DNA of 64,000 nt from the NCBI GenBank assembly GCA_022818135.1, contig JAFMSR010000018.1, positions 17,244,847-17,308,846 of the forward strand, given 5' to 3'. The notes under the pieces were generated by a model. The model was not told the DNA's origin, did not search any database, and saw only the letters and a list, made by a program, of their open reading frames with translations. Position numbers and translations under genes: made by a program. This DNA is from Saxidomus purpurata. Taxonomy: Eukaryota; Mollusca; Bivalvia; Venerida; Veneridae. Position 1 is the stretch's first letter. The number at the start of each line of letters is the position of its first letter. Below are positions 1 through 11,586 of this stretch, piece after piece.

Positions 1-479
1 AAAGTGCACCAGAACCCTCATTTCCTATACTACTCCATGGATGTTTGAAAACATTACTTGTTACACTGTTATGACCATTATTGTTTGGTCAGGGTTCTAT
101 CACAGAACATGTTAATTCACATAATTAATTTGAAGACAGATATCAGAAATGTTTAAGACAGTTCCCTCAAGCAGGGAATGATGTGTAAAATGCAACAAAA
201 CGTCTTTTTATAGGGGCTAATAAGCAGACAGAGACAACAGTCGATGACTTTTGGAAAAAACCTGGTAATACAGATAATATGTTTCTTTAACTCCATATTG
301 AATGACTATGCTGGTGTGCTGATACATGGCTTTGATGTTATTGTCTATGAGAGTTTATGCTTTGTCCTTTCTTCTGTCTTTAAACGTAACTAATAAAGAA
401 CTTAAATTCACACATGTTTGCATCCTTTAGTTTTCTGTGTAGACATAAATGATGTACATCCATATGTTTGAGAGACCAT
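1..479. other. Non-coding, nothing recognised
   Basis: AT-rich sequence without a convincing reading frame, RNA gene or repeat structure. Only short chance open frames occur on either strand. Confidence 0.5.
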
Positions 480-1240
480 ATTCTTACACAACAAGAGCGT
501 CATCATAGATGAACCTAGGGTTGCTCACTTGTTGAAGTATTATTTTGTTTAATTCCCCATGTACTAGTGACCATGTGACCTAGTTTTTTTACCACCACAT
601 GACCAATATTCAAACTTGACCTATGTATCATCAACATACAACATCTTACCAGGTTTGTTGAAGATTGGGGCAAAATCGTAACCGTTAAAGAGCAGAAAAG
701 CCAGTTTTGGAATTTTTGGAATGTACTAAGTTGACAATATGACCTTGTTTTTGACCCGATATTACCCATGTTTGAACGTGACATAGGTATCATCTAGGAT
801 CAACTTTTGTCAAGAGTGTTAACGGACTATTTGCAATTTTTCAATATACAAAGAGACCCCGTGACCTAGATTTTGACCCCAAATGATCCATATACGAACT
901 TTACCTAGATGTCATCTGGAAGCAATCTCTGACCTAGTTTGGTGAAAGTCGAACAAAGTTGTAGCCATTAGAGCACAGACACTCCATTTTTCAATGTACT
1001 AACTGAGACCCTTTGACCTAGTTTATGACTCCAAAGACCCATATTCGAAGTTTACCTAGATATCATCGAGAAGCAACTTCTGATTAGGTTTGGTGAAAAT
1101 TTTAACCGCTCCAGAGCGCAAACTCGCTATTTTTCAATGTACTAAGTGACCCCCATAACATAGTTTTTGACCACACAGGACCAATGTTCGAACTTGACCC
1201 AGATTTCATCTAGATGCAACTTTTGGCCAACCGTAATAAA
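480..1240 (+). repeat. Diverged tandem repeat, about 140-bp unit
   Basis: A degenerate block in which 'caatgtactaagtgacc' followed by 'gacctagtttttgacc', 'cgaacttgacctagat' and 'agagcacaaac' recurs. Recognisable unit starts lie near 558, 717, 841, 992 and 1133, giving spacings of about 125-160 bp. The units differ at many positions, so the array is old. The style (gacctag/ttgacc blocks) matches repeats I associate with bivalve genomes. No coding capacity. Confidence 0.7.
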
Positions 1241-1997
1241 GATTGAAGTAGAATTGTGGCCGCTACAGCGAAGACATTATTTGCTTAACGCACGGCGACA
1301 GACGAAAAGTGGTTCCAAAAGCTCACAGTGTCACTGTGTTAGCGGTGAGCTAGAATTCGAAAGCACAGAACTTCAGAAGGCGATTTATTATGAACATACA
1401 CATTTTGTTTTGAATGCTTATTTCGAATGTTCAAGATTATTTCAGTATTAAAGGATAACTCCAGTCCATTACGGAATGTACAGTGTTTTAGATTCAGACT
1501 TCTAGTGCTCGAAGACGCATTGAACTTTAGTGTTTGGTGCATGTCACATTGTAGCCCCTTCTCGTCCTGTTGCACTATTGCCTATTGTTGATGTCTGGTC
1601 CAAATCAAGAAACATAAATGACAAGATAAGAAACAAACCAAACGAAGAACATTAACTATTTTAAAAACAAAACATTTTGGCCGTGTTAATGTTTTCTGAA
1701 AGCCGATATGTTACTTGACACAGCGTGCAAGGTCTAATACATTAATAGAAGCCATGCATCCCTAGAATGTAACGTATTCATACTCCTGAGTGTTCATTAC
1801 AAAATTATATGTTTATTTAACGTCATTGTAGTTTAGAAGGCATAAACGCTGGGTCATTCATGTTCTAACGTGTATGCCTGTATGTGTACACACGGAAATG
1901 ACTGTGAAATGTGAATCACGGTACATGTCTGTAACACGAGCACTAGTAGATCTATCATGTTTCTGTGTGAGTTTTCTAGGTACTTATAACATTTTTG
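1241..1997. other. Non-coding, nothing recognised
   Basis: Unique-looking AT-rich sequence immediately 3' of the integrase-like pseudogene on the minus strand. It may hold that element's 3' untranslated region, but I see no terminal inverted repeat. Confidence 0.4.
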
Positions 1998-4279
1998 TCA
2001 CAGTAAACCAACAATTTCTCTTCTGAGGTGTAAGTACAATTCTGTTGCCTGTTGTGCTTGACGTGGCGGCTTTAACCCAGTGTTTCGCATAATGCCAGTA
2101 CATATTTCAAATGCATCAGTGTCACAGGGTATGGTGTTTCGAAATTCTACTTCCTCAACACACGCAGCATAATCAGAGTCTGAAACAGGCGTAATGTAGT
2201 CATCACTGCCAAATAGATTTGGAAAATTATACATCACATCCGGACGCCCACTTGGCACATTAGAATTCCTTGATGGTCTAATGCGATGTGCATTCCACAT
2301 ATCCGCGGCAGTGTCCAGCTCATCCTGTAATCATATAGTATTGAGTAATAGCATAGACATACAATACTGTTAGAATATATTGTCTCTGGTAATAGCAATA
2401 ATAAAGACATATTAAACGAGAGAACTCATTACAAGAAGTAAGCCTATATATCTTAAACAAAACTTATGACATAGTTACATCATATGTGACCAGCTCGGTG
2501 TCTTCTTGACAATTGACATTATTATATACACAACTTTGATGTCGCTATGGGTGATGTATAATCACTTCGGCGTTTCTTGCATCTCACAGGTCATCAAGGT
2601 AATTCTCCTGCTTGTTATTTACAAATTTACAGCTCTAGAAAGGAGCAACTAAAGCTGTCAGTAGGGCAGCGTGCTCGACTTTACTCAGTAATTGCCCATA
2701 AAGCAAAACTTTGTCAGTAAAATGTCTATGTTAAAAAGAGGCATAAATCTGTCAAAAATCATAACAGAGTTACGGGGAATATTACTACTGACTAAAGATT
2801 TTTTTAAGTTTCAAGTTAATACCTTTGATAGTAACCGAGACATTGAACCTTATATGAAACCTTAACCAAAACATCTAGGTGCAAAAGGGGCATAACTCTC
2901 AAATTGAATTGTGTCCCCTGGTGAATAAAGAACTATTCTAAGAACTAAGTTGCAAGTCAATAGCTGTGGTAATAACAGATTTTACATTTTTCAAAAAATT
3001 AACCTAAAAATTCTCTAATGTAAAAAGGGGCATAACTGTCAAAATGCAAATAAGAGTTAATGGGATTGTTTTTACTGGTGTAGACTTTGATAGTATATTT
3101 AAAGTTTCAAGTGCAAAGCTTTGATAGTAACATAGAGAGATATCTGACTTTATCAAAAGCTTTAACCTAAATATTCTAAGGTAAAAAGGGACATAACTCT
3201 GTCAAAAAGCATATCAGAGTTATGGGACATAGCTCTGTAAAAATGCATATCAGAGTTCTGGGGATTGTTTCTACTGGTGCAGACATTGATAGTAAAGAAC
3301 ATTTTAAGTTTTAAGTCAAAAGCTTTTATTGTAACAGAGGTATTTGACTTAATCAAAAACTTTAACCAACACCGACACAGACGCCGACGCCGACGTGAAC
3401 GTAACAGTAAAAGTTCTCCTTTCTTGGAAAAGAGAAAACTAAGAAGACCGCAGGAAGCTAGATCTATACCTGAATCAGGGCAATGAAACAGAAAAGCACA
3501 AGGTGTTTATCCAGGAAGTCTCCACCAAAGTCCCCTTCTTCCTGTAGATGCTCGATCCAGAAATGTAAGTGTTTAGCTCTCAGATACCCCCACCAACTTC
3601 CGATCCTTTGATTGCTTGTACTTGCTCCTGCCAGGTAAGATCTGTGAATGTTGGGAGAGTCTCTCTTGAAGACATTTTGGAAAAGACGTATATATCCATT
3701 TTCTGTACCGAAGTCACCCCTGACAACCTTAGGACATCCACCGAGTTGTTTTACAGCGTCTAGAAAGTAACCACCGATTACTCTCGGGTTTTTGTTCGTA
3801 TGGTATACGTTTAACCATATTATTTTCCGTGAAAACCCACAGATACAGCCACTGATGCACAAACCAAAAGGCTTCAACTAATCGTACCCGTCCACATGCC
3901 ACACAAAGTTAGGGCCAGCAGCGTAATACGATCGCCTACGGATACACCTTGCAGTACGTAACTCCACCCCTAGGGGATCTAGTTGTTTAAGAATAATCCG
4001 AACATCATTTGCTCTAACCCTCAAACCATTTAAACGGCATCTTGTCCACATCGTTCTATACCCATGTAGTTGACCCGATTGTAGCAATTCATTTTGAACG
4101 AAGGCTATTACCTCACGAATGTCAGAGTAGGACCTTCTACACAAGTGTAACTTGCTTAATATTCTCTTAAGATGCCTCAGACTTATAGATATGCCGTGAT
4201 CTCTTAACACTGTAACCATATCTTTGTACTTTAAACCCTCATTAAATAACAGTCCGATGTATTCTTTTTTTATTATCAC
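1998..4279 (-). pseudogene. Integrase-core (rve/DDE-type) transposase-like gene, two exons, inactivated
   Basis: Minus-strand gene. Exon 1 is 3470-4279 and exon 2 is 1998-2324. The donor GTATAG follows ...CTG ATT CAG and the acceptor TTACAG precedes GAT GAG CTG, so FCFIALIQ joins DELDTAADMWNAHR in phase 0. The protein has an N-terminal helix-turn-helix-like segment (ISLRHLKRIL), HGYRTMW, GPNFVWHVDGYD, LCISGC..GFSRKIIWL, CPKVVRGDFGTEN, STSNQRI, and a C-terminal block with MWNAHRIR and SGRPDVMY. This is the layout of integrase-catalytic-domain proteins scattered through fish and invertebrate genomes (possibly IS3EU-like; family uncertain). Three defects are visible. A TAG stop at 3878-3880 splits exon 1 where relatives, as I recall them, have lysine after DGYD. 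The expected catalytic Glu after NQRI reads Gly. GCIDG reads GCICG. There is no ATG at the 5' end, where the frame runs straight into the palindrome array at 4273. Confidence 0.8.
2728..3400 (+). repeat. Tandem repeat inside the integrase intron, about 150-bp unit
   Basis: Within the 2325-3469 intron, units beginning 'aaaaggggcataactctgtc' start near 2735, 2884, 3024 and 3184. Each is followed by 'cagagttatgggg', 'agtttcaagt' and 'tgatagtaacagaga'. The block ends in a 'cgacgccgacgccgacg' GC-rich stretch near 3380-3400. This looks like a bivalve-type tandem-unit element inserted into the intron. Confidence 0.75.
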
Positions 4280-4549
4280 GTGGCCACGCGATAACGTTTA
4301 GTTTTTCGTTTTTTTTTTTTTTTTTTATAATCACGTGGCCACGCGATAACTTTAGTTTTTCGTTTTTTTTTATTATTATCGCGTGGCCACGCGATAACGT
4401 TTAGTTTTTCGTTTTTTCTTTTTTTATTATCACGTGGCCACGCGATAACTTTAGTTTTTCGTTTTTTCTTGTTTTATTATCGCGTGGCCACGCGATAGCG
4501 TTTAGTTTTTCTTTTTTTCTTTTTTTATTATCGCGTGGCCACGTGATAA
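4273..4549. repeat. Six-copy array of a long palindrome, about 50-bp period
   Basis: The palindrome core TATCGCGTGGCCACGCGATA (with one more T/A pair, 22 bp) occurs at 4273-4294, 4328-4349, 4376-4397, 4427-4448, 4477-4498 and 4528-4549. Copy 3 is a perfect palindrome. The others differ at one or two positions, mostly CACGTG for CGCGTG. Spacers are 'acgtttagtttttcg' plus T-runs. The array begins at the 5' end of the integrase frame and ends about 35 bp before the LINE relic. Confidence 0.9.
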
Positions 4550-5200
4550 TACAAAAAAAATTCCCACATGTCACCTCTGTGCTTCCGTAGTGAACGGCTC
4601 TAGTATAGTCGATTATCTTCTGCTTAATGCAAATGACTTTAAATTTGTCACTGTTTTCATGATTTTAGAACCAAATGAATTTCCCGATCATTCCGGTATT
4701 ACATTTAGTTTTATGGGCAAATTAAATTCCAATCAAACAAATATTAAAGATAATACTTATGATACCTTTATAAAATGGAATGATACAAAAATTAATGACT
4801 TCCAACAATTATTATCTACGAAAAACAACGAATTATCAATACTTATTGAAAATGTAAATCAATGAGACATTGAAAACTTATCTCATAAGTTCACGAATTT
4901 ATTACAAAAATGTACACATGCTATTTTTAAACAAACACGCTCGGGGAATAGCGCATCTGTGAGTAAGGAACGATATAATAATCCTTGGTTTAATGCCGAT
5001 TGTTACAACGCGAGAAATTATTTTAAACGAACAAGAAATATTTTCTTACGAAATAAAAACGATGAAAATAGACGTCAGTTTATCAATGCCAGAACAAGTT
5101 ATAATCGGATTAAAAGAATTCATAAAAATAGATTCAATATTAAGGAAAAACGTAATCTAACAAATTTAAGTAAATATGATGCCAAACATTTCTGGAAAAA

Positions 5201-5261
5201 ATAAAAAAATAAAAAAAAAAAAAAAAAAAAAAAAAAACAACCAAAATTATTCCATCAATTA

Positions 5262-5315
<54 letters not shown>

Positions 5316-5356
5316 AAAAAAATATTTAATATTAATTTAAAATAATTCCCCCCCCC

Positions 5357-5393
<37 letters not shown>

Positions 5394-5406
5394 TAAAAAA
5401 AAAAAA
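5201..5406. repeat. Low-complexity A/T homopolymer tract, possible assembly artefact
   Basis: Nearly pure A runs with interspersed T runs and one C9 T6 block, replacing the portion of the LINE expected between the linker and the RT fingers. Its composition is unlike a poly-A tail because LINE coding sequence continues on both sides. Confidence 0.8.
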
Positions 5407-5791
5407 TTGCCGTTCCTTTCACCATTATTTAACCGGCTATTGCAAAATGATGACTATCCCGAGTCTTGGGGAACAGGCATTATTGTACCCGTATTTAAAA
5501 GTGGCGATATTGACAATGTCCAGAATTATAGACGAATTACATTAATGAAAATCATCGCAAAAAATCTTTTCACAAGTCATTCTTAAACGTTTAACAAAAT
5601 GGTCTATAAAACATGAGGAAATCATTAAAAATCAATATGGTTTTCAAAAAAGAAAATCAACTCTAGACTGTATTTTTGTATTTCACTCTATTATTGCTAG
5701 AACTTTAAGTTAAAAGTCGAAACTTTATTGCGCTTTCCTTGATTACGAAAAATGCTTTGATAAATTAGACAGATCGTTTCTCTTTGAATAA

Positions 5792-6241
5792 TTGCTTCGC
5801 CAAAATGTCAGTTCAAAACTTGTTAACGCAATAAGAAGTATGTATAGTGTTGTGAAGAGCTGTGTAAGGCTTAATTCAAGTTTATCCCCCCTGTTTGACT
5901 CTAAAATCGGGGTGAAACAGGGGGACCCCAGCTCCAGTTTGCTTTTTATATTTTTCGTTAATGACATTATGTCAAACATCGATGAAACCATAGATGGTTT
6001 ATTCACAATCGATGATCTAAAAGTCTATATTTTACTTTTTGCTGATGATGCTGTTCTCTTTGCTCATACTCCACAAGCCTTACAATCTCTACTTAATGAT
6101 CTGGAAAATTATTGTAATACATGGAGTTTAAAACTTAATACTAAAAAAACGAAAATAATGATACTTGAAAAGGGAAGACACACTACTCACGACTTCACTT
6201 ATAACAATACAATTCTCGAAGTCGTAAATTCTTTCAAATAG
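5792..6241 (+). pseudogene. Reverse transcriptase palm fragment of the LINE
   Basis: A 149-residue open stretch with the block QGDPSSSLLF (family norm QG[CD]P.SP.LF) and the catalytic motif FADDAVLFA, followed by the thumb-entry LNTKKTKI. Both catalytic aspartates are still present. The stretch stops at a TAG just after NSFK, where the following residues (LGIHLYKNG) continue the same domain. A nonsense mutation therefore truncates it. Confidence 0.85.
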
Positions 6242-6704
6242 TTAGGTATACATTTATATAAAAATGGTGGATGGTACCAGACTCAAGAACGATTAGCACA
6301 ACATTCTAATTTTGCTCTACATAATCTATTCATGATTTTTAATCAGTTAGAATTAGCTTCTTGTGATAAATGTAAATTATTTGACAGTCTGGTCGGTTCT
6401 GTCCTTGAATATGGTGCTGAGGTCTGGGGCTACTATGACAGTAGAGATATTGAACTTGTTCATTGTAAATTTTAAGAAAAGTTTTGTGTGTAAGAAAACA
6501 TACCAATCTAGATGGTCTGTACGGTGAGTTAGGACGATATCCGATGAAAATCAAACGTAAAATTACCATTATAAAGTATTATATCAAACTCTTAAATATG
6601 ACTGAAAACACCTTAGTTAAAAAGATATTTAAAATGTTAAAACAAGATGCTGACAATAGTTGTATGTATGGAGGGTATAACTGGGCATTTCATGTAAAAA
6701 CATT

Positions 6705-7220
6705 TTGAACGAAATAGGTATGTCAAACTATTGGGACAACCCCAACATCAATATGATAAGCTTTCAATCTGTCAAACAAAGAATATTAGATATATACAAA
6801 CAATCTTGGTATTCAAATATAAACAATTCAAATAGACTTTCATCATATTGTATTTACAAACACAACTTCAATTTTGAAAAATATCTGAACTGCATACATA
6901 TTATTAAACATAGAATAAGTTTGTCTAAATTCCGACTTTCAGCCCATAATCTAGCCATTGAACACGGAAGGCATACAAATATCCCACGGAATGATAGAAT
7001 ATGTGTACAATGCAATATGAATGCTATTGAAACAGAATACTATTTTCTCCTAGTCTGTCCAAAATACTCAGAATTACGTAAACGATTTTTCAAACCCTAC
7101 TACTGCAATTGGCCAACATTACAAAAATTTGAATCCATTATGTCATCTTATTCTAATAAAGTTATAAACAATTTAGCTAAATGCTTATACATTGCATTCC
7201 AAAGAAGACAGGTTACTTGA
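6705..7220 (+). pseudogene. C-terminal region of the LINE ORF2-like protein
   Basis: A 171-residue open stretch with LSKFRLSAHNLAIEHGRH, then CVQC..N..ETEYYFLLVCPKY. It matches the zinc-knuckle-like C-terminus of I/Nimb/CR1-group LINEs, in which His normally precedes the last Cys by several residues. Here that position reads Tyr (EYYF). The stop at 7218-7220 is probably the genuine end, followed by about 220 bp of 3' untranslated sequence. Confidence 0.7.
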
Positions 7221-7440
7221 TAAAGTTTTATCGATTTTTTAATAAGTTTAATACACAACGTAGTTTCAGGTTTTCAGGAAAATTACTGATTTGTTAAACA
7301 AGAATATATATTTTAGGTCCTCATGATAATATGTCATTACTTTTTTGCATGCGTTAGTACACTGTATATGTAAATGTATTATTAGGCTATAAATTTGCTA
7401 TGTGCTGTTTTATGCCAATAAAGATATGTTATGTTACGTT

Positions 7441-9479
7441 ATATTTCTAAAAAGACTATCCCAAAATACCTAGTCAATTAACTCTATGTCCATGACTGCA
7501 GTACTTAACTGTTGGTTTCAAATAAGACAGCAAATAATTGAGTTTAGTAAAAGGGAGCGGTGACGTAGAGGTTAAGGTACCTGCCGCTCATCCCGGAGGT
7601 TGTGTATAATTTGTGATTTAAAAGACAAGTGAAGGTCATTATAAATCTATGACTGCAGTGTTTTGTAACTTTATGAGTAGATAGAGACCAAGTGCTGAAA
7701 CTATTGCACTGTAGTTTGAATGAATGCCTGGCGGCAATTTGGTGACTACTGGCATTTTAAAAATGTTGTCACAAAAATAAAACGCACACAATAATGCATG
7801 ATCCAAAAATGTAGCAAAAAGAATAACATAACAATATCAAAAAAAAAAATTAGTATTTAGATTTATTCTCTTGTGTTTTTTTTTTCTTTTATTTCTGATA
7901 TTTATGTACTTACAAACATATAACATCGAGATATCAGTATGACAGTACCTATATCTTTATTTCTTTATATGAGTTGAAGTAAATGATGCATTTTTATATA
8001 TAAAGTCAAGTGATTTTTTGTCTAAAAGGCCACATATACTAATTGATATACCAGTGTGGTTTTAAGGTTATTTCAATTTTGTCTGCTAATAAGAGATTAT
8101 TCATGAGAGTTTTTTCTCACATTAGTCCGAAAAGTAAGCATCTTTCTTGACATTCATGTATTATGGTCAATCTGAACTTTAAAACTTGAAAAGTCAAAAT
8201 AAATATGTACCATTGTCTTCATCTAACAATATTGGGAACAAATTACACCTACCATTTAATTAATTAAAGGTCCTGTCTTGAAAAAGTGCCCAAAGAAATG
8301 GTGGTTTACTACATGTACTGCACAATTTTGTGACAATACTCGTCATTAATCAGCAGGTAGCCAAAAATGCCCCTCAGGGGATTATCATACTGTCTGTCAT
8401 ACTGGTCTCGAAAGGGGAGAAGTTGCTATAGCAACATATCAACTCCTGTAGCATTTATAATCTTGTTTTTTTTAATTTATTTTACTTGTGAATTCTAGTA
8501 AATGTACATTTAGAAACTGCAAGTCAGCAACAGATTAATAGTATTTTGTTCGCTTATATGTCAGATACTTAACAATTTGAAACATTATTTCAAAAAGCTA
8601 AAAAAAATCCTACATTTAAATTATAAAAATAAAACTTTAATAGTGGAAATAAGGGATGTCGAGATTTTCAGTAAGAAGGCAAGAAAAATAAATTCAAATC
8701 AAAATTCATAACTGCATAATGTTAACATGGTTAAAGGAATCATGTATATTTAATTTCTCCTGAAAATGAGTCAACTTAGATTATTAGCTTAATTTCACAA
8801 TATTTCACACTAATAAAAATTTATCTATTTTTCTCATACAATTAAAATGCTCGTAATAAAAAAAATTAAAATTTTTTTTTAATTGTTTTCTTACCATGGT
8901 AATTATTGAGATAAACTGAGACATCAAAAACTTTCAGAAATTTACATTTATCACTGCATTATGTGCATAAGAAACATCTTTTAACGGTTACCCCTCTGGT
9001 AGCAAGTGTTTCCGTCTTTGTTACTAGCGCAGATCATGATCATTCTACCCAGACAGAAACCCATTTAATTAATTGTTTGAACTTTTTAGACATCCGCAGA
9101 CAAAAATTTATTACTATCTTTACTTGCTTTGACTTGCCACTTACTATGCCGAGGGTTTTCCACAGAAATGACGTTACATTCACCAGTAATCAAGGGGGCC
9201 TGAAAAGGAATATGTAAAACTTGAAATTTTAGCACACTGAGTAGCAATCCTCATACACTTAATTGTCATGCGTATATAAGCTGGAAATGATGGCATTGCA
9301 TACTTATAAATATTGAAAACATATTTTGAAACATTTTTTGACTTTTTCATTTTTTTTTTGCCTCGCATTGACATTTTTCTTTAAACCCCGGAGCGATCTT
9401 AGAAAACTAGAGATACAAAATTCAAACCAGGGGCAAAAATGAGAAAGATACTAGACCTACCACTTAATGTGATTTATAT
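7441..9479. other. AT-rich intergenic sequence with a possible SINE head
   Basis: No coding region recognised. 7556-7612 has a tRNA-like run (gcggtgacgtagaggttaagg...ccgctcatcccggaggtt) resembling the A-box half of a tRNA-derived SINE, but no B box follows. At 8264 a TTAAAGGTCC sequence resembles a transposon terminus also seen on the minus strand at 46255. The rest shows nothing. Confidence 0.35.
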
Positions 9480-9785
9480 CCCCGCAAGACTGCTTTGTCA
9501 GCTGAAAAAGTTATAAGTGACATAAACCTTTAAAAAAACCCAACTAAAATTGAGTTATGGTTCTTGGCAATAACTCTGTAATGAATCAAGATAGAGTTAT
9601 GGTTTCTATACAGTGCACTTCCTCATTGTGCTTGACCATTGTATGAAGTTGTTTTGAGTTTCAAGTCATTGGGTATGATCCGGACAAGAAAAAGGCAATG
9701 GACAAATACAACAGACCGCCCGACCGAAGGGTGACTTTTATAACCCGCCTCCCCCAACAAACTTTGTTTTGTGGGTATAATAAAC
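9480..9785 (-). repeat. Fragment of the TATACCCCC-ended bivalve-type repeat
   Basis: Contains 'gagttatggttcttggcaataactctg', 'gaccgcccgaccgaagggtg' and an end 'ataacccgcctcccccaacaaactttgttttgtgggtata'. This is the inverted counterpart of the repeat end at 31318-31357. Only one unit is left and it is degraded. Confidence 0.5.
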
Positions 9786-11259
9786 AGATGTGATAATATA
9801 CTTATCATATGGGGTTTTCTGCAACATCACTAAAAATGGTAACAATGAAAATTCTGATGACCATCCATGACAAAAGTTTTAGGTCCCAGGAACACTTTGA
9901 ATACTCTTCATGCTCTTATATAAAAAGTGTACAGGTAAAATAATGATAGAACAGTGTTCTGTACCTTTCTAAAACAACATCGATGTATACTTTCCTTTCA
10001 TACCTTTGCCGCTACATCACTAAACTGATTCTCAGAAAACATTTCCTATATTTTGATATGTATTGCAGAACTTTTGATTTACAAATAAAAAGCAATGTAA
10101 GGAATGTTTTTCGTACAAATAATTGCCAGTTTCACCGGTAAGAGATTTATCTTTGTAATGTAAAGGCTACAAGTAATTTTAAATCCAAAGTGCTCCGGTG
10201 ACTATAAATTTTTGGGGGCATTTTAAACGCCTGGGGTCATTCCTAAATAAGAAGTTTTGCTTTTGGTTCCAATTAATGTGTGGCTACCATTTTCACTTTG
10301 AGGCTCTCAACAGTATTTTTGGCTGTAGCATCATTGCAGAATGCAGACAAGACATAATTATGATGTCAACATCAAGGCCACCGGCCACTTGGTGAAAGAA
10401 TTCGACTGTGTCTCAAAATGTCAAAAAAAAATCCATGTAAAGACTAACTGAACAATAATGGGTTTAATAATCATTCGTACTACGACATGCAACTGAGGCT
10501 CCCTGATAGAAAGTGAATTTAGAACACCTAGGCACGCTCCTTTTTTGGGCCATACAGGGTCGGAATTTTGTTTCCTTTTCTTAAATGCATCATATCAATA
10601 TTGTAATATTTGAAACACTAGTTGAATTTCATGATTGCAATTGTCATGGTTGTAGTCATAGTTGTCAAGGTTGATCACTAAAACTTAATAAACAACCTTA
10701 AAAAAAATAGAAACAGATTTAAACCAAAGGCACGCGTTTCACATAGTTGCAGAATTCTATTAATATTTTCAGGTACAGTAAAACTTCTTGAACTCGAGCA
10801 TCAATAACTTGACTTCACATGATAACTCGGGATCTCTCGTCGGTCGGGTTACACCTTTGCCAGCGCATCTACATTTTTGACTGCTCGAGAGAATAACTTC
10901 TATATTTAATTGTCATTGAGAGTTTGTTTAATGCCGATCAATTTTTTAGTAGCCCAACTATATAAAATATTCATATTTAACTGTCTCCAACTAAAGTAAC
11001 TTATTACTTGCAGCGAGTTCTTTCCTTAAAAGATATAACTGGTACCAGTCAACAGATCCATTCACAATTGGAATACAAATTCATAAAAAGTGGCACCGGG
11101 TCCGTTCATCGGACGCTGTCCAAAAAAGAAATCAATGAATTTCACAAAATATATGTTCAGTTACCCTTTTTATGGATATAAATTATTGAAAAAAACTACT
11201 TTGCTGTTTAATAATTGAATATCAGTAATGTACAGTATTTACATTCATCCGTACCGTGA
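9786..11259. other. Intergenic, no gene seen
   Basis: No gene is visible. 10075-10195 shares a patchy similarity with 26655-26735 (both have 'aaagcaatgt', 'gaatgtttttcg', 'ccggtaa', 'gctacaagtaatttta'), so it is a dispersed old repeat. 'acagtaaaacttcttgaactcgagc' at 10770 resembles the end of a pogo-like element but has no partner. Confidence 0.35.
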
Positions 11260-11586
11260 GCAATTCTCACTGGCACCAGAGTACTGAGCTGCCCTGTAAT
11301 TTTACCAATTTTGAAAATAATACCATTTCACAAAAAAAATATACACAAAACATTGTCAAAAAGTCTTTGTTAAAAAGTTATTTTCAGACAAACTCCCATA
11401 TTCACTTGTATACGGGGGTTTGTTTGAAAATGACTTTTTGGCAATGTTGTATACGGGGGTTTGTCTGAAAATGAATCTGACAATGTTTTGTGTAATTCTT
11501 TGTGAAATGGTATTATTTTGGTAAAATAAGGGTATTTTGGTAAAAATTACAGGGCAGCTCAGTACTCTGGTGCCAGTGGCAATTCT
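11260..11586. mobile_element. hAT-like MITE with perfect 8-bp target duplication
   Basis: GCAATTCT at 11260-11267 is repeated exactly at 11579-11586. Between them a 311-bp element begins CACTGGCACCAGAGTACTGA and ends with its reverse complement. The outer 36 bp of the two ends are perfectly inverted, and weaker inverted similarity continues inward through 'accatttcacaaa' and 'acattgtca'. Two 'gtatacgggggtttgt' copies lie in the centre. An 8-bp duplication and short internal size fit a hAT-type non-autonomous element. There is no coding sequence. Confidence 0.9.

Larger units (their letters stand above)
4583..7440 (+). mobile_element. Decayed non-LTR retrotransposon (LINE), 5'-truncated
   Basis: Plus-strand fragments in correct LINE order. 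4583-4865 encodes the end of an endonuclease domain (NGSSIVDYLLLN, then PNEFPDHSGI). 4959-5204 is a linker rich in Lys/Arg/Asn. 5406-5790 carries reverse-transcriptase finger motifs (WGTGIIVPVFKSGD, NYRRITLM, QYGFQKRKST, FLDYEKCFDK). 5792-6241 carries the palm (KQGDPSSSLLF, FADDAVLFA, LNTKKTKIM). 6484-7220 is the C-terminal part ending in a CxxC...C knuckle-like block (CVQCNMN...CPKY). The tail 'caataaagatatgttatgttacgttat' near 7418-7443 looks like a LINE 3' end with short tandem units. The frame is broken by several stops and frameshifts and by a homopolymer tract. The clade (Nimb/I/CR1-like) is not resolved. Confidence 0.85.
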
